In this document: positions 1 through 13,600 of the stretch, in pieces
How the letters are laid out: every line of letters begins with the position of its first letter
How positions within the stretch are numbered: position 1 is the stretch's first letter
Assembly: GCA_015657535.1 (NCBI GenBank)
Contig: JADHZB010001524.1
Location: 1 to 57,319, forward strand
Direction: 5' to 3'
Length of the DNA: 57,319 nt
Source of the DNA: Nephromyces sp. MM_2019
Lineage: Eukaryota > Apicomplexa > Aconoidasida > Nephromycida
Translations under genes and position numbers: made by a program
Notes under the pieces: generated by a model
What the model saw: only the letters and a program-made list of their open reading frames with translations
What the model was told of the DNA's origin: nothing
Database searches by the model: none

Positions 1-3000
1 CTATAAAAATTGCTCCAGAGGAGGATAGAGCGATCAAAGATAAATTAAAAGAGGCGATAGATAAGGCAGAGAAGAAACGAGAGGATAATTCAAACAAGAG
101 TGAGGACGTACCAAAACGGAAAAATTCAATTGGGAGCAAAAACAAAAATACCGATGACCAAGGTGATATTGAAGCCCAAGGTAATAGTAAAGATAGATCT
201 GATGAAGAAGGTGAATCAACATCAGCTGAAGGGGCATCAGATACCGGTGAAGTTATCAAGAAGGAAACTGATGGAAAAAAGAGAAAAGATGAGAAAATCA
301 AAAAGCTATCCGATGAAGATGAAGAGGCAACTCGCACTAAAGCTCAGAAGTCAGAAAAAAGAAAGTTAGACGTCGGCGAGACAGATAAACCTCAAAAAGA
401 TGAAAAGGCAAATAATGAGGATGATGATTCTATGAAAGAAGAAAATCAGGAAGGCAACAATAAAGAAGCGGAAGAAGATAGAGATATTGAAGATGAAGAG
501 CCAGAAGAATATGATGAAGATGAAGATGAAGATAACGATGAAGATAGTAATGATGAAAATTTACAAGAAGAAGCACTGAATGTAGCCCAAGCTTTTTCGC
601 CCGGATTTCTTCAAGTGTCAGACGGTGAAAATATATCAAACTTGTTAGACTCTGCTAAGAAAAAAAATACCATATCAAAAAAGGGACATGCTAAAAAAAA
701 GCGCCAGAAGAAAAAGAATGAGGCAAAAATGCATGTTTATTCAGAAATTAAAAGAGAAGGAGCCATGCATCCTCCATACCACACTGAGTCAGAAGTTAAG
801 GAAGCCATTAAAGAAAAGCTGGAGGCTTCTACTGGCAAAGTGAATATAGAAAATCCACGAAGCAAAGTAGACAATAATGGTGGGGCTCTAGCGGGATCCA
901 AGCGATCAACCAAGAAAAGAAATAGTCACGAGAATAAACCCGATAGTGACAATAGTTCAAACGAATATGGAATGAGCCAAAAAAGTGACGAAGACACTGA
1001 AACCGAAGGCATGAGCTCGAGAGAAGCTAGTAACTTGAAAGAAAATACAGCAGCAGCAGAGAAACATACAGAAGAAAAATATGAAAATATTAAGAAAGGT
1101 ATCTTTAAGATTATTGGCTCAAATCTATGAAATTTTTCTCGTAACTCCAATAAGAGGAGAAGCGATATTTTCGGCTTATTTAATTTAATTTATGCTATGC
1201 AGGAAAAAAAAATAAGGAGGAGGGGGAGGAGGAGAATGCCTCTGCTGTAGCATCAGAAAATGGCAAAAAAGCTGCATCTACGCAAACCAGAGAGGAAACA
1301 GCGTTGAGCAAGCACAGGAAAAATGAAGTGAGCAGCAGTATCTTACTGTTAATCAGATAGAATGTCGGTGTACACTTCAAAAAGTAGCCTGACAATAAAA
1401 TTTTCGTTAGTGGGGGCTTAAAAATGTTGACAAAGGCAACTCGAAAGGTAGCCAGTACAGTCAACTCGGAAATCCTCAAATACACAGCAAGCATTTAGAT
1501 GAAGAAGGCCAGGGATTCGTAAAAAGCGCGGATTCTCAATTTTGTAGAACCCATCCAGACAAGTGTCAAAAGAAAGAATCGGAGAACGCCGGAGTGAAAA
1601 TTTACGTAGGAAGTTCATATCCTAACGTAGGATCATCTGAAGGAAAAGATCCACATTCGTAAGCAATTAGAAAACTGTTAAACAAGTGTTTAATTCGTAA
1701 TAAACTTTTATGGAAGGTTTTGCAATAGAGCTTCTATACTTAGGAATTAAATATAGACATGTGAGCCAATATTTCTTGTAAATACACGTAGGAACATCAT
1801 TGGGCTATCTACAAGCATTTTTCTAGCTTCATAGTATACGTACTAATCAAGACGATACTGGAATTCTGGCGCACGCTAACCATTGACCGAATTACATGCT
1901 TTTTGGACTTGGCATATGAGTTTAATTTTTATCCATTATACTCCTTTTAGTAGGCGAAAATTTACTTAAGTTGACGAAATTCTAGCTAATTAGTACGCGG
2001 AACGCTGTTATATTATTTTAAAGCTACAAATTAGTTCCACCCGCTCAGCGCAGATTTCAGCAATACAAAAACTGAGTTAGAGAAGACTTATGTTTTAAAC
2101 GTGCTCTATATTTTTATCTTTAGGGACGCCACCAAAAAAATTGCTGAAGTCATTGAAGGTCAAGCTTCCTTAAATGCGGAGCAAGGAAAGGAGTTTTCGA
2201 GGCTGAACAGCAAAGAGAAGCAAAAGGAAGAAAAAAAAGCTGATAAAGCGAAGGAGATGGAGATTGGTGTCAATTTAGTAGCAAAAACAGTGGTGTAATT
2301 TTTGTAAAAAAATGAATGTTACAGTAGGATAAAATTTTGAGAAACATATAATAAATGACCCCACACTTCATTTGTATTTTTTATCAGAAGAGGCGGAAAA
2401 CGATGCAGAAGAATTGGAAGGCAAGGCGGAGGAGGAGGAAGAGTTGCTAGAAGAAGAAAACGAGCGCCATAGAGAGGCCCTAGACACTGTAGAGGTGGTC
2501 ATTTCTCTATACTCACACTTTGCAATAAATAAAACATCCATAGTATAAATTTACTGTAAATTTTACTAAAGTCCATGTCTGTTTTTGGCTCCTTTTTAAC
2601 AGCTTCGACTGCACACTTCTTCAGCTATCTTCACCACGTGTGTACAAAAATCGTCGCAAATTTGATCAATTTCAACACATTTTGAATATAATTTTTGTGC
2701 TAAGGGTTCTACTGAGTACCTATCATTGAAATTTTATAACATCGCTCCAGACAGAAATAAGAAGTACTCTGCACGCCACACCGATTACAAATTTTTATTT
2801 GTCTTTTTTATGGAGACTTAGAGGATGTAATATCGACAGAAACTACTTTTACTATTTTTTTCATTAAAGCTGATTGCTAGAGATTGTGGCGTATAACTTG
2901 GTGAATTATTTTTCAGGCGGAAGGGGAAACCAAACTGAAAAACCTGGAGGCAGAAGAGTTACTGCTTCATAAAAAAGAAAATGACGCCGAGGTAAATTGA

Positions 3001-3917
3001 GTATACAAACTTCGGGACATACTTTACTCCTCTGGAGTGGCGTAGTTTGCTCTTTGGCGCTGCGACACTATCTACCAAATTACGCCATGCCATGATCTTA
3101 GTCTTTTTACCGATACCCTCCGTGTCGATCGTGAAGTTAAGAAGCATATAAAAATCAAATTCTTATATTACTGCAACCGTGCTCAGAAGCAGCTAAAAAG
3201 GGAGACTAATTCATTGAAGGCGCTAACAGAAGCTGTTCACGAGGAAGTAAGTCAGAGTGGACACATTTCACACTTATCTCGTCAGCACTAAACGCAACAT
3301 CTATTATAACCTTTTTATGTGCGATTTCATATGTTCAGAAGGTGCATAATAAGAAGAAAGATCAGGATATGAAGCAAGAAGAAAAGTCACTAATGAAAAT
3401 GATAAAAAAAGGGCAGGTAATTATGCTGCTGTTGCAGTATTGTATAGTGCATCGATAAGCTTTCAGAACTGAAGCGAAAAAAAATACTTTTGTTACTTCA
3501 GGAACAAGAAAGAAGGCAACAAATGACCTCTGTACAGGAGGGGCAAGGCAAGTAATTTTTTTAAGCACTATAATCTTAAGCTACTTAAGCGTTCCTGGTC
3601 ACCTACACGTTCCCACTAAAGAAAAACATGCAAAACCGAGCTAAACAAACACTACTAAATTTGACAGGACAACTTTTTTCTGTTCCTGAATTAAAATTTT
3701 TACTAAGTGTTTAGCGCCAATATTTTTACTCTATTTTAATATTCTAAATTTGAAATTGTTCACAATTTTAGTTCTGACGCCATGTGAAAGCCCTCCAGTA
3801 TCTCGATTACCTTCTCCATGCGGTATTTCAATGCTGAAGAAATCGCACCCTAAGAAAGCAAGTAAAAAAGTTACGAAGCAACGCGCAGCCAAGCGCCATA
3901 AGCACATGCATAAATAA
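1..3917 (+). CDS. Lys/Glu-rich coiled-coil protein, 3' ten exons (5' partial)
   Basis: Not recognised as a named family. Exons: <1-1098, 1203-1327, 1411-1658, 2124-2266, 2388-2494, 2917-2991, 3187-3246, 3339-3416, 3502-3547, 3772-3917 (TAA). Every junction keeps the frame and the visible coding part is 2124 nt from position 3, about 707 residues. The first ~360 residues are highly charged (Lys, Glu, Asp, Ser) with an acidic stretch near 505-560 (DEDEDEDNDEDSNDE) followed by a basic patch near 655-720 (KKKRQKKKNEAK). Exon 3 is less biased. Exons 4-9 read as Glu/Lys/Leu heptad-like coiled coil, and exon 10 ends in a His/Lys-rich basic tail (KRHKHMHK). Introns are GT-AG except intron 9 (3548-3771), which starts GCAAGT. 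This suggests a nuclear or cytoskeletal scaffold, but no catalytic motif is visible and no function is assigned. The start codon lies upstream of the window. Confidence 0.85.
3548..3771 (+). other. GC-AG intron in the coiled-coil gene
   Basis: The donor reads CAAG|GCAAGT and the acceptor CAATTTTAG|TT. Using GC as the donor joins phase 1 to phase 2 and opens a further 48-codon exon ending in TAA at 3915-3917. Without it the protein would stop at TAA 3553 after three more codons. AG|GCAAGT is the usual strong context for minor-class GC donors. Confidence 0.75.
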
Positions 3918-6900
3918 GGCTACCACGTAGCTTTAATTCCATGATCTAGCTCATAATACTTAAGTCGTTTGTTATATTGAAAAATTTACGTAGCTACGAA
4001 GAGCGGAGGACATTGAAATAAATACCTACCGGGCACGCTTATCGTTTTCAAGCTCCGTTATCAAATTTTTTTAATCTTTCTTTTATTTTAATTTTTTTTT
4101 CAAGAGAAGAATCCCGTAGCCAGTTAGATGGGGTTTATCTCTGAAAAGAATAGAGGCAAATGAGATTAGCTAGGTTGCCGCCTGAAAAGGAATATTGCTA
4201 AGAAATAATGGCAAACCTGCAAAACTTTGGTGGAATACCGCCATAAGTGAATTGGAATGTCTACTACGCAACTATTAAGTGAAGTAAGCATGGGCGGCGT
4301 CACATTGACAGTATGTGCACTTTATCATTGCAGAAGAACGGTGGCTGCAATTATTGGGAAGCAAACATTGTGGTACTCAGTATCGAAGAATCTATCTCCT
4401 CTAAAATATCTTGGTCGCTTCATATCAGCGGCGTCTGGTGCATTGCCCCTCAGTTTTCCAATGAGTAGCACATCCTGAAAGGTTCTGAAATATAGCGATA
4501 AAGTAGCATCTATCAAAAAGTCTCGGCCTCTTGGTAAGGCTTACGTCAATATTGGTGAGACTTTTGAGGCATGAAATACGAATCTACTAGAATGCTAGTG
4601 TTTTTCAAAGACATGTAAGCTGCAAATAAATTGGGGTGCATTTCGCCTATGGTATCATTTTATTAAGTGGTCATTGAGCGATATTCCGAGTGGCAACACG
4701 TTTGGTCACTGAAGGGAGAAAAGCAGACACACGCAGGGAAGCAGGCACACACAGAGAAGTAGGCACAAACAGAGAAACAGACACAAACAAGGAAGTAGGC
4801 ACACACAGAGAATCACACACCTACAGAGAATCAGACACACGAAGAGAAGCGCACACCCACACAGAAGCATGCACACAGAAGCATGCACACAGAAGCAGAA
4901 GTGACGCAAACACAAAACCTGATTGGCATTGGCACGACTTGCGTTTGTATTGAAAGAAAATATGAAATTTGATGTACTCAATACAAGAAGCTTTATTGCA
5001 GCTGAAAGCTGCAGGGTGGCCTGCAACACTGCAAAGCTATATTTACGCCTAGGTCACCCGAGGATGAGCGACAAATGCGTAAACCAAATAAAAATACAGC
5101 TTTTCCATGAGAGTTGAAGCCAAAGCAAGAGTTTAAGATTTCTTTTTTTAAAGCCTAAGCTCCGCACAGAGAAAAAGGGAGAGCTCATGGCAGTATAGCT
5201 AGCAGGGAGGCTGGAAAAGGGTATACATGCTACACTGCGCCGACGAGGGCAGTAGCACTTGATTAGTTTAGCTCCTCTTAACTGCTCCAGTCTTTAAAAA
5301 GTCTATAATATGATTGAGTAACCCCTGTGGTAGCTCCTTCGGTATCCCTTATACCTTATATCTCACGAAAAACAATCTCCATGGAAATTTTTAACACATG
5401 CAGCGTAGGAGAAACAGGGGTAAGCACCACACACTTCAAACCTTACGCTGTCGTAAGCACAAACGCCAAACGTAATTTTAATGTTTTAAAAATTGTTTTA
5501 ATAGGAATTTTCCACGTCTTTATAAAAGTTGGGGCGACGCTGTAAGCCCTATATATGCTGTAAACCCTATATTATTGGAGAATACGCTGAGAGACACTCG
5601 GGAAAGAAGTCAGATAGCTTAACCCGGCAATGAAGGCTCTTACTTGCACCAACATTCTACCACAGGAAATTGCTATAAAATTGGGAGATGCCAAAAGGAC
5701 TAGGAAACCTGGGTGAAAACGTTGTGCGTTCTAAAACAGAACTTTAGAGCCTATTTGGGAAGCCAGGTGGAAGAAAATTAATGCTACAATGTCAAACTTA
5801 AAGCGTTTCACATACAGTGTTGAGATGAAGCAGTCAAATGTCTGTCCCATTCGTCCCTTCATGCATGAACAGCAGTGTTAACTGAAAGATTGCTGAAATC
5901 TATGGATGCTGCTATTGCGAGTTAATCAGAGTCACTAAATGTAGAGACATTTTGCATAACACTTCCAGTGCTGGAACCATAAATTAGAGTAGAGAAGAAG
6001 CTACTAATTGAGATTATTGAGAAGAAGCAGAGGTATTCGTAATTAACGCAATCGCTAACAAGCCATGCATCAATAGCTTGCACAATCCAGTATCCTCAAA
6101 TATCTCTTTCTAGCAAAAATCGGTTAAACGTGCATGCATTAGAGTGCAGCAACGGAAACTGAAAAAAGTGACAGGAGGAATAAGTATCTCTCATAATGAT
6201 ACAGGAAGCTCGAGGAGTCAGAACTACTCCAAAGGGAACTGTGAAAGTCAACGAAAGAGCAGGGTACTGTAATCTTATAATACATCCTGCTTGCGTAGCA
6301 CAAACGTTGCACGTTTATATCCCGTCGGACAACAGGTTGAAAAAAGGGGAAATGTCTGGTGATAATGGTACTAGAGTTATATATAATAAATGTTTCAATA
6401 ATAATATACATTTGGCCTGGTGGCAGCGGATTTGGACGAATGAATATTGGATGTTTTTACCAGATATATCATATGTAGATCCATGATCCGGAGGAATTCT
6501 AATCAGCGAGATAACAAAAATTTAATGAGATCGTAACTACAAGGCAACTTAGTCCGTAGTTTCATCTCGTTGCACGTTCTGCTCACCAAAAAAGTCTAAA
6601 AATATGAAAAATTCCTTGGAGTACCAGGCAATGATGGGTTGATTCATCCACAGGAAAGAATCGTTTGCTATACCCCGGGATAGAGCTTTCCAGCTATAAC
6701 TTATCGTACGCTAAGCGAATATAAAGGATACTCTTTAGGTCTGCATTATCCGAGGCACCAACACACGTAAACTTCCATTCGTAATTTATGACTTAAAGAC
6801 GTAAAAAACACCTATGGTGTCAACAGCAAAAGAAGCTACAAAGCCATTAATAAATACTGCAAAATAAGTAAATGATAAGGTCTTAACAGGAGGGACCTTC

Positions 6901-7602
6901 AACCTCCGACGCAATTACTGTAAAGTACTCATGAATGCATGCATTTCAGTTCCGTGCACAAGGTATATACGGATTAACAAAGGACGTGAAAAAGCAGCCA
7001 AATGAAGAAAATAAAGCCACGTAGCCAGCCACTAGCCAATTAGACCTCAAGCCACCCTCGTAAGCATTCAACAGAGTCTGCATAAAGCGAGAAGCCGTAT
7101 CATCCAAATAAAACCCCCAAGCACACAGGCAGCTCCTGAAGCGAGCAAAAGTCCTGGATGTTTTTAGCCTCTCGAGTTACATCAAATGATCAATAATTTC
7201 CTTTTTTTACGAATTATTAGGGTTTTATGTCTGCTTTCATAAAAAAGCATACTTTATTTACAGAAATCATTACTTCTAGTGTTTCAGATGCAGAGATACT
7301 TGCAGTATGACAAGTAAATCATGGCTATCCGTTTGAAAACTACACAGGGTTTTCTGACTCCATCAGCTGCATACGAATTTGTTGCCCCTATAAGTCAGTC
7401 TATGGTATATAGCCCTGCGATAAATTCATCATCAGCAAGCACATCACGCGCTAGCATAAAAAATATAACTAGTACTGTAGACTTGAGTAGAGCCAACAAC
7501 AGATTAAACTAATATGCCTAAGTTCCTCCTCGCATTGTAGCTGTTGCTCCTGCTTATAACTAACATGTGGCAGGATTGACTGCTTCTTTACTAAATATCT
7601 GC
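3918..7602. other. Convergent intergenic region without a supported gene
   Basis: This stretch lies between the 3' ends of the coiled-coil gene and PRP18. It has scattered open frames of 60-96 codons on both strands (for example 6196-6486 and 7321-7512 on +), which is within chance expectation; none has a recognisable domain or a consistent splice chain. The ORF at 7321-7512 is Ser/Thr/Asn-rich with a genuine ATG and could be a short terminal exon, but I cannot support it further. The only clear structure is the minisatellite at 4715-4905. Confidence 0.5.
4715..4905 (+). repeat. Minisatellite, ~18-bp period, encoding degenerate hexapeptides
   Basis: About ten imperfect copies of an 18-bp unit of the form CACACACAGAGAAGTAGG. 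Because the period is divisible by three, the + frame reads as a run of hexapeptides such as GTHREV, GTNRET, GTHRES and SDTRRE inside an 87-codon open frame (4690-4953). No splice signals or neighbouring exons make it a convincing gene. Confidence 0.7.
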
Positions 7603-10600
7603 CTACACGTAAACGGTTGATATTCTGACCATTTGAGATGGATCAGTTGGAAAATGACGCTGAGCGAAGGAGAGAAGCCTCTTGAACATCTGGATACACT
7701 TACGCGTAGTCTCATCATTAAGGATATGCGCAACCTGCACACGCGTAAAAAGAAACACAAGGCACTGTCGAGCAAGAGCAAACACAGGCGTAAGCGGGGT
7801 TTTAAGAAGAGAGGTAGCATTAAATGGTGGGTAGATTAGCGCACATGCGGTAGTCATGAATGATAGGCTAGGTTGAAGATTAAAAATGAGATTGTGAGCA
7901 TTAAAAAAGCCAAGAAATGCTGGTCGCAGAGGTAAAATATTTGCCTTCTACGACTCAACAGGAATTTTAAAAATGCCTAAGGGTACAAGGCTCGAATCAG
8001 GACTGCCAATAACACTGTCAATGATTGAGGATCCTTATTTCCATCAAAAAAGTCTTCCAAAACATTCATTTCCTCAATCATTGCAACTCTTCATATCCAT
8101 ACTTTTTGTACTTCATTGAACAGAGAGTCGGCACATCTTCCTCGTCATACCATCGAGAAAGGCTCACTAAAAGGCACTCATTGAAGCATCAAAAGAAATG
8201 TGCTGAAGCTTCACTCTCTTCATCCAAAGCCATTCATTGAAGAATCTAGCAAAAATATGCTGAAGCTCCCTTCCCTTGGATACTTTTTTAACTTGAACTA
8301 AATGTGATGATTCTTTTACAACTCGCTCCGCAGTACCCCATAATTGCGAGCTTTAAGTTTCCAAACACTTAAAATTTAGTTTGAGCCTTAATGGATATAC
8401 CGAACTTCTAGTAGGCTAAACAGGTGAAATTAGTAGAATTTTCTGCTTCTTCTCGCTTGCCAAGACAAAGAAAATGTGGCAAAACTCAGCCTTTCATTTC
8501 AAAATTTCAAACAGTAACGGCAAGAACCCAGCTGTTGCCATTGATTTTTTGAGTCTCATTTTAATTTATTTTTTATGAGAAAAGCAAATTCTTTCCAATA
8601 AACTCAATGCCAGCCTTCCAAGCAGAGATGGCTAGTAGACAGGCTTCGTTTCTTTTCCTCATTAGAATTTCGTACTCACTAACTACTTTAGACGAGAGCA
8701 GCACGTAAAAAGTTTATTTATGAGTACTGAATAAGTCATTCCATGTGGCCTAGCAAAAGAATTTATTCTTTCGTCCATCCATAGGCTTTAAAAGGTACAT
8801 TTTTTACCTGTCCTAACTATGCCATCCAAGGATATTCGGCAAGATTTTAAAAATGGTATAGATTCTACTTCTTCCTCTATATTTCGAGAAGAGATTACAA
8901 CTACTCAACTTTTGGTTTCAACACAACTGCCTCCTTGCAATTTCTCATCCAACTGCTTGGATTGTTGGGAAAAAGAGAAAAACACCGCGCGGGTGATCAA
9001 TAAGAGCTTAACTTCTCTCTTACTTGCGCAAAGAAATTCTGGGAATACCATATACTAATGTTCCCAAAGAAAATAAAGAAGCTTCCAAGAGAATTTTCAC
9101 ACACAAATTTGGCTAATAGAAGCTCTCCTGCAGTTTGTAGAAAACTGCTTTCTAGGTCTGAATAATGTAGGGCTGAAGTAATAGCTTACTGCAACAAGTG
9201 GCTCAAGAGGTAGAACTTTGCGCTTTTCCACCGGTGTAGCACAGTTTCGGCACAGGAGGAACTATGCTTATTCATGAACCTCTGACTACATGCACATCAC
9301 CTACAAACCTGATTTTTGCTATATTAATGCTGCAGCTATAAGTCTTAACGGTAGGACATGCGATTCTTTTCTTGAATAAACTAATACTATACGAAGTTAC
9401 CTTTTTATTACTATCGACAGTTTATTCAAATCCTTGATAAAAATCTATATTTTTATATTCGAAATTTCTTGTTTTACTTCTATTCAGCGGGTGAAAATAG
9501 CGAAAACGTCGCAGTACTTTTCGGCGTGGGGATTTTAAACCTCCTATTTCACCATTATTTTTAAATTTGAGAGAACGCCACCCTAAACATTATCTCCTGC
9601 ACACCTACCTCCGAAGTAAAAATTTTGGACCTCCCGGCCCTTTCGTGAATCCCAACCATGGTCACTCCCATGGGCCACGCAGCATTTCCTATAGCCAACA
9701 GCATATACCTGGATAAAAGACAAACAAAAAAACCAGAGCAGATTGGCACAAAGCATACACAGAAACGCGCAAATTGAAGCTTAGGAAAGACCGGTGGACA
9801 GCTTTGCAAGCCACAAGAAAGAAAATGCAAGTAAAAATCAAAAATACTTCCTCTTCTTCAATTTCTCCAGGAAAAATGATGAAAAATAAAAAACATTTTT
9901 TTGCAGGAAAGAAGTTCCCACGACCAAAAATATACTTGAGCGAAAAAAGCGACTGGCTAGCAGCAGAAAAACTCCATTTTTCTTCAACCCAAAGTAGGGC
10001 GGAAAGCACTCTTGCTACTGCTGCCAAAGATAAACATATGATGGTAATAGCATAGGAGGCTGAAAGATGTACCTTAACTATTGCAAGAGATCGCTGCGTG
10101 GGTGAAATTACCTACTGTATATCGCTCGTTTGAGAATCTAGTAGGGCAAATCAAAAATCACGAAAACTGCCCAAACATAGCTCACCGAACGATTCAATAA
10201 CATTCTCATATAAAAAAAAGCCTCTGCTTCCACTTACAAATCATGAGCTTCACGATATTTCCGTTGCTCACAGAGCAACACCATCTTATAGAGCTTGTCA
10301 AGTACTGGCTCCTCCAAGCTGAACAGCAAAAAATAATCAACACACTAGATAATGATTTTATGGGCTAAAAAACTTCAGCGAGGAATCATTGACTCCTCCC
10401 TCTTCTTGAAATTTCGGCGTATCGCGCATCAAAAAAGTGAAATTACGCTGTTCGGACACTCTGAAAGGTGAGTACTCATCATGTCTTGATCAAACATCTA
10501 CAAAAAGCTGGAAAATACGCACTTTCCCGGTACTTTGGAACCCCCTTAATCTAAGAAAAAATCACAGGAAATGGGCAAACTCAGAAGATGAGCCAAACTC

Positions 10601-13600
10601 AGGCTATAAACAGGAAAAATTGAGTTCAAAACATGGAATTAAAAGCGAACCTGCTGTTCTTTAAACGTCGAAGTAAAGGCTTCAAATCCTTTCCTGTTTG
10701 TAGATGTAGCGCCGCAGCCATCTTTCCAGAAGCAGATGTTTTGACTTCATCAGTACTAAATTCGCATAAAAGAAACATTCGTAGAGCTATACAAAGTATT
10801 CGAATACTCGTACACACACAACAAACAAGCTGTATAGGAACAAAATGGTAAAGATTACTACATAAACACACAAAACAAAAGAGTGAACGGCCGGAATTCG
10901 GATAAATTAAAATTAAAGCAAGCAAAGGACGATAGAGAGGCTAAACAAAGCGTGCGTGCGTGGAGCCTTTTACTCAAGAAGCAACGTGTTTATAGTTGAT
11001 GAAGATTCCCTTAGCTCGAGGAATTGAAGATGGTTGGTACCACACAGTAAGCACAGCGAATACACACACTTTGATGGTCACATTTTTTTCTTGTGCTAAT
11101 AGTGTCACATGCAAACTAGAAAAGAAGAAAAACGAGAAAAACCTTTGGAAGCAGCTTCGCCTACCTAGAAGCAAACACACAACAGAAAAAAGATGCCAAG
11201 ATGATGACGCGTGAATTTGTGTGCTTTTTGTGCATGCTTGCGTGCGTGTGTGTTGGTGTGGCAGCAGATTTAAAAAAAGGGAGGTATTGAAACAAACATG
11301 ACTATTACTAGCAAACAGTGCCAGATTAAGAAAATACACTACAAATTGAACCGGAAAAGCGAATAAATTCTACTTTTAAACATACACTAAACAGCCATTT
11401 TCGCTCCATAAAACCTTGGAAATGCATGAGTAAAAACCAGAAACAAAGACACGACTAATAGCACCTGCTACTTTCAAGAGGACACACACACACACACACA
11501 AAGCAAGCACGAAAACAAGAGAAAATCTAGAAGCAAAAATGGCTAAATCAGAGAGTTTTTACTAGTAAACCATTTACTCAGAGGCATAATCCGTGACATA
11601 CCGAGCCTGAAGCTCCACTTCCCATAAGGAAAGCATTTCTTTGATCCACAGACGGACTCTGCACATAAAATTTCCTCACACACACGGAAAGGCGTGTACG
11701 AATACGTATATAAATGAGAACTCACATTCTCAAGGCAAACACATGCAGAATCTTTTATAGTGATGAAGTATGAGTGCTTGAAGATACTCATTGAATAAAG
11801 ATATATGCTGGCATAAACAACAACAAATTTCAGTATATGCTTGCGTTAGGATAAGGACACAAGACAGCTAAAAAAAATGGGGCTTATTGATGCGCACCAG
11901 TTACAAACTGAAGTATAGGTGTGCAAAAATGAATGCAAAAGCACACACAAACAGCGAAAAAAATGGGTAAAACATACATACGACGACACACACAGGTGAC
12001 ACAAGCAGCAATAAATATAGGCATATAAATACACTCAGACTCGCCAAGATAAAGATGCACACATATACGCACATACGCGTACACACGCATACATGCACAT
12101 ATACACATACACACATGTACACATACACACATACGCACACGCACACACACAGACGCACACGCACACAGAAGCACACACATAAGCGCACGCACGCATATAC
12201 GCACACACATAAACACTCGCCTCTTGCTTCTATCTTCGTCTTCAACTTTAGTTTTTGAAGCTTCATCAGATTCAGCGGCTCCACTCGCACTGGCAGACAA
12301 CTCATCAGCCTCAACGGTAGCTCCTTCCTTCGAAAGAGAAGAGCTAGCAGCATCTTTCCTAGCAGCCGTGTGCTGAGAATCTATTTAATAAAAGAGAGAG
12401 AAGCATGTATAGAAGGAAACACGCAGTAATATAGGGTGGGGCTCCAAGAAGCGAAAAAATTAGTGGTAGAGCACATATAGGCTAGCGCACACAAGCCATC
12501 GCACACAACAGCTAGAACACCAAGTGATCAAGAGAGAGTTGACTAAGATAACTCGTGCACGTGTGTTTACGCGTTTGTGTGTTTGTTTCTATGCGTGTCG
12601 GTGTGTGTGTCTCTGTGGGCCTACGTATGTGCATATGCTTGTGCCTGTGTGTATTCCTGTATGCCCATGCCTCTTCTGTCTGCCTCATTTATGACTATTA
12701 GATCAGGTAATACTTACACACCCCATAGACTCCTGAAGCAGGAGATTAACACACACACGCTGGAGTTCCTCTACAACTCGTATCTAACAATAAATCATGT
12801 GATAATTATAAACCCATAGCTATTCTATCATCACATTATTGCATTGTCCAGAACATGTATTTGTATGAAAGTGTAGGCTCTGATGCACACAGACTTAGCC
12901 AAATATCGTTAAAAGGGCACACAGGCCTGTAGTACTTGCAGATTGTGTGTGTGTGCCATTGTACTTAATCTAGCAAGTGTGGAGCTGTGAAAAGAACCCT
13001 TTAAGGGTGTGTAGCTACACCCTGGAGTGCTCTACAGGCGTAACGACAACAGGAAATGTTTGCTTGAAGATATTGAGGCATCAGCATATCGGCATTCACC
13101 GCTATTTGAAGCAGTCAATGGCAAGAAATGTACCTTCTGCAACCTTCTGTGAAACAGTCTCATCATTAAATAAGTCTTCTTCCTCCTCTTCTCTCAGTTT
13201 AAAATGCTCTCTGGGCAAAAAAAAAAGCAGACGTTGAATACGCAAGAATTTGGGGTTTTTTCGCGGTTTATTCAGGCAGTTTTTATATTTTCTATGGAAG
13301 TTTTGGGCGGTGTATCTCTAGCATTTGTGGGTGGTTTTTAGACGATTTTTTAGTGGTTTATATAGCATTTTTTGGCGGTTTCTTTCGTTTTTTGGAGTGA
13401 TTTCTTTTGCATTTTCCCGTGGTTCCTAAAGCACTTCCCACAAGATTCTTGAAGATTTTCAAGCAGAAAGTAGGAGATAAACGGCAAAGCACACTATAAG
13501 ATTTATAACCAAAACAGCAAAAATTCACAATTTAGAGCAACGTAAAAAAGCTTAATGAAAAGGCTTAGAAATGTACATACATTTTATTTAATTCAACGAG

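Noticed and set aside
6196..6486. 96-codon + ORF with ATG
   Set aside because: Length within chance expectation for this much six-frame sequence; no domain, no splice partners.
7560..7857. Two minus ORFs and one plus ORF over the same segment
   Set aside because: Only the frame reading VAHILNDET to TAG at 7603 is PRP18 exon 10; the others are shadows.
11884..12353. 138- and 150-codon minus ORFs
   Set aside because: The first part covers PRP18 exon 5 (12372-12221) in shifted or partly correct frame; the rest is a CA/TG tract translated as Cys/Val/Tyr.
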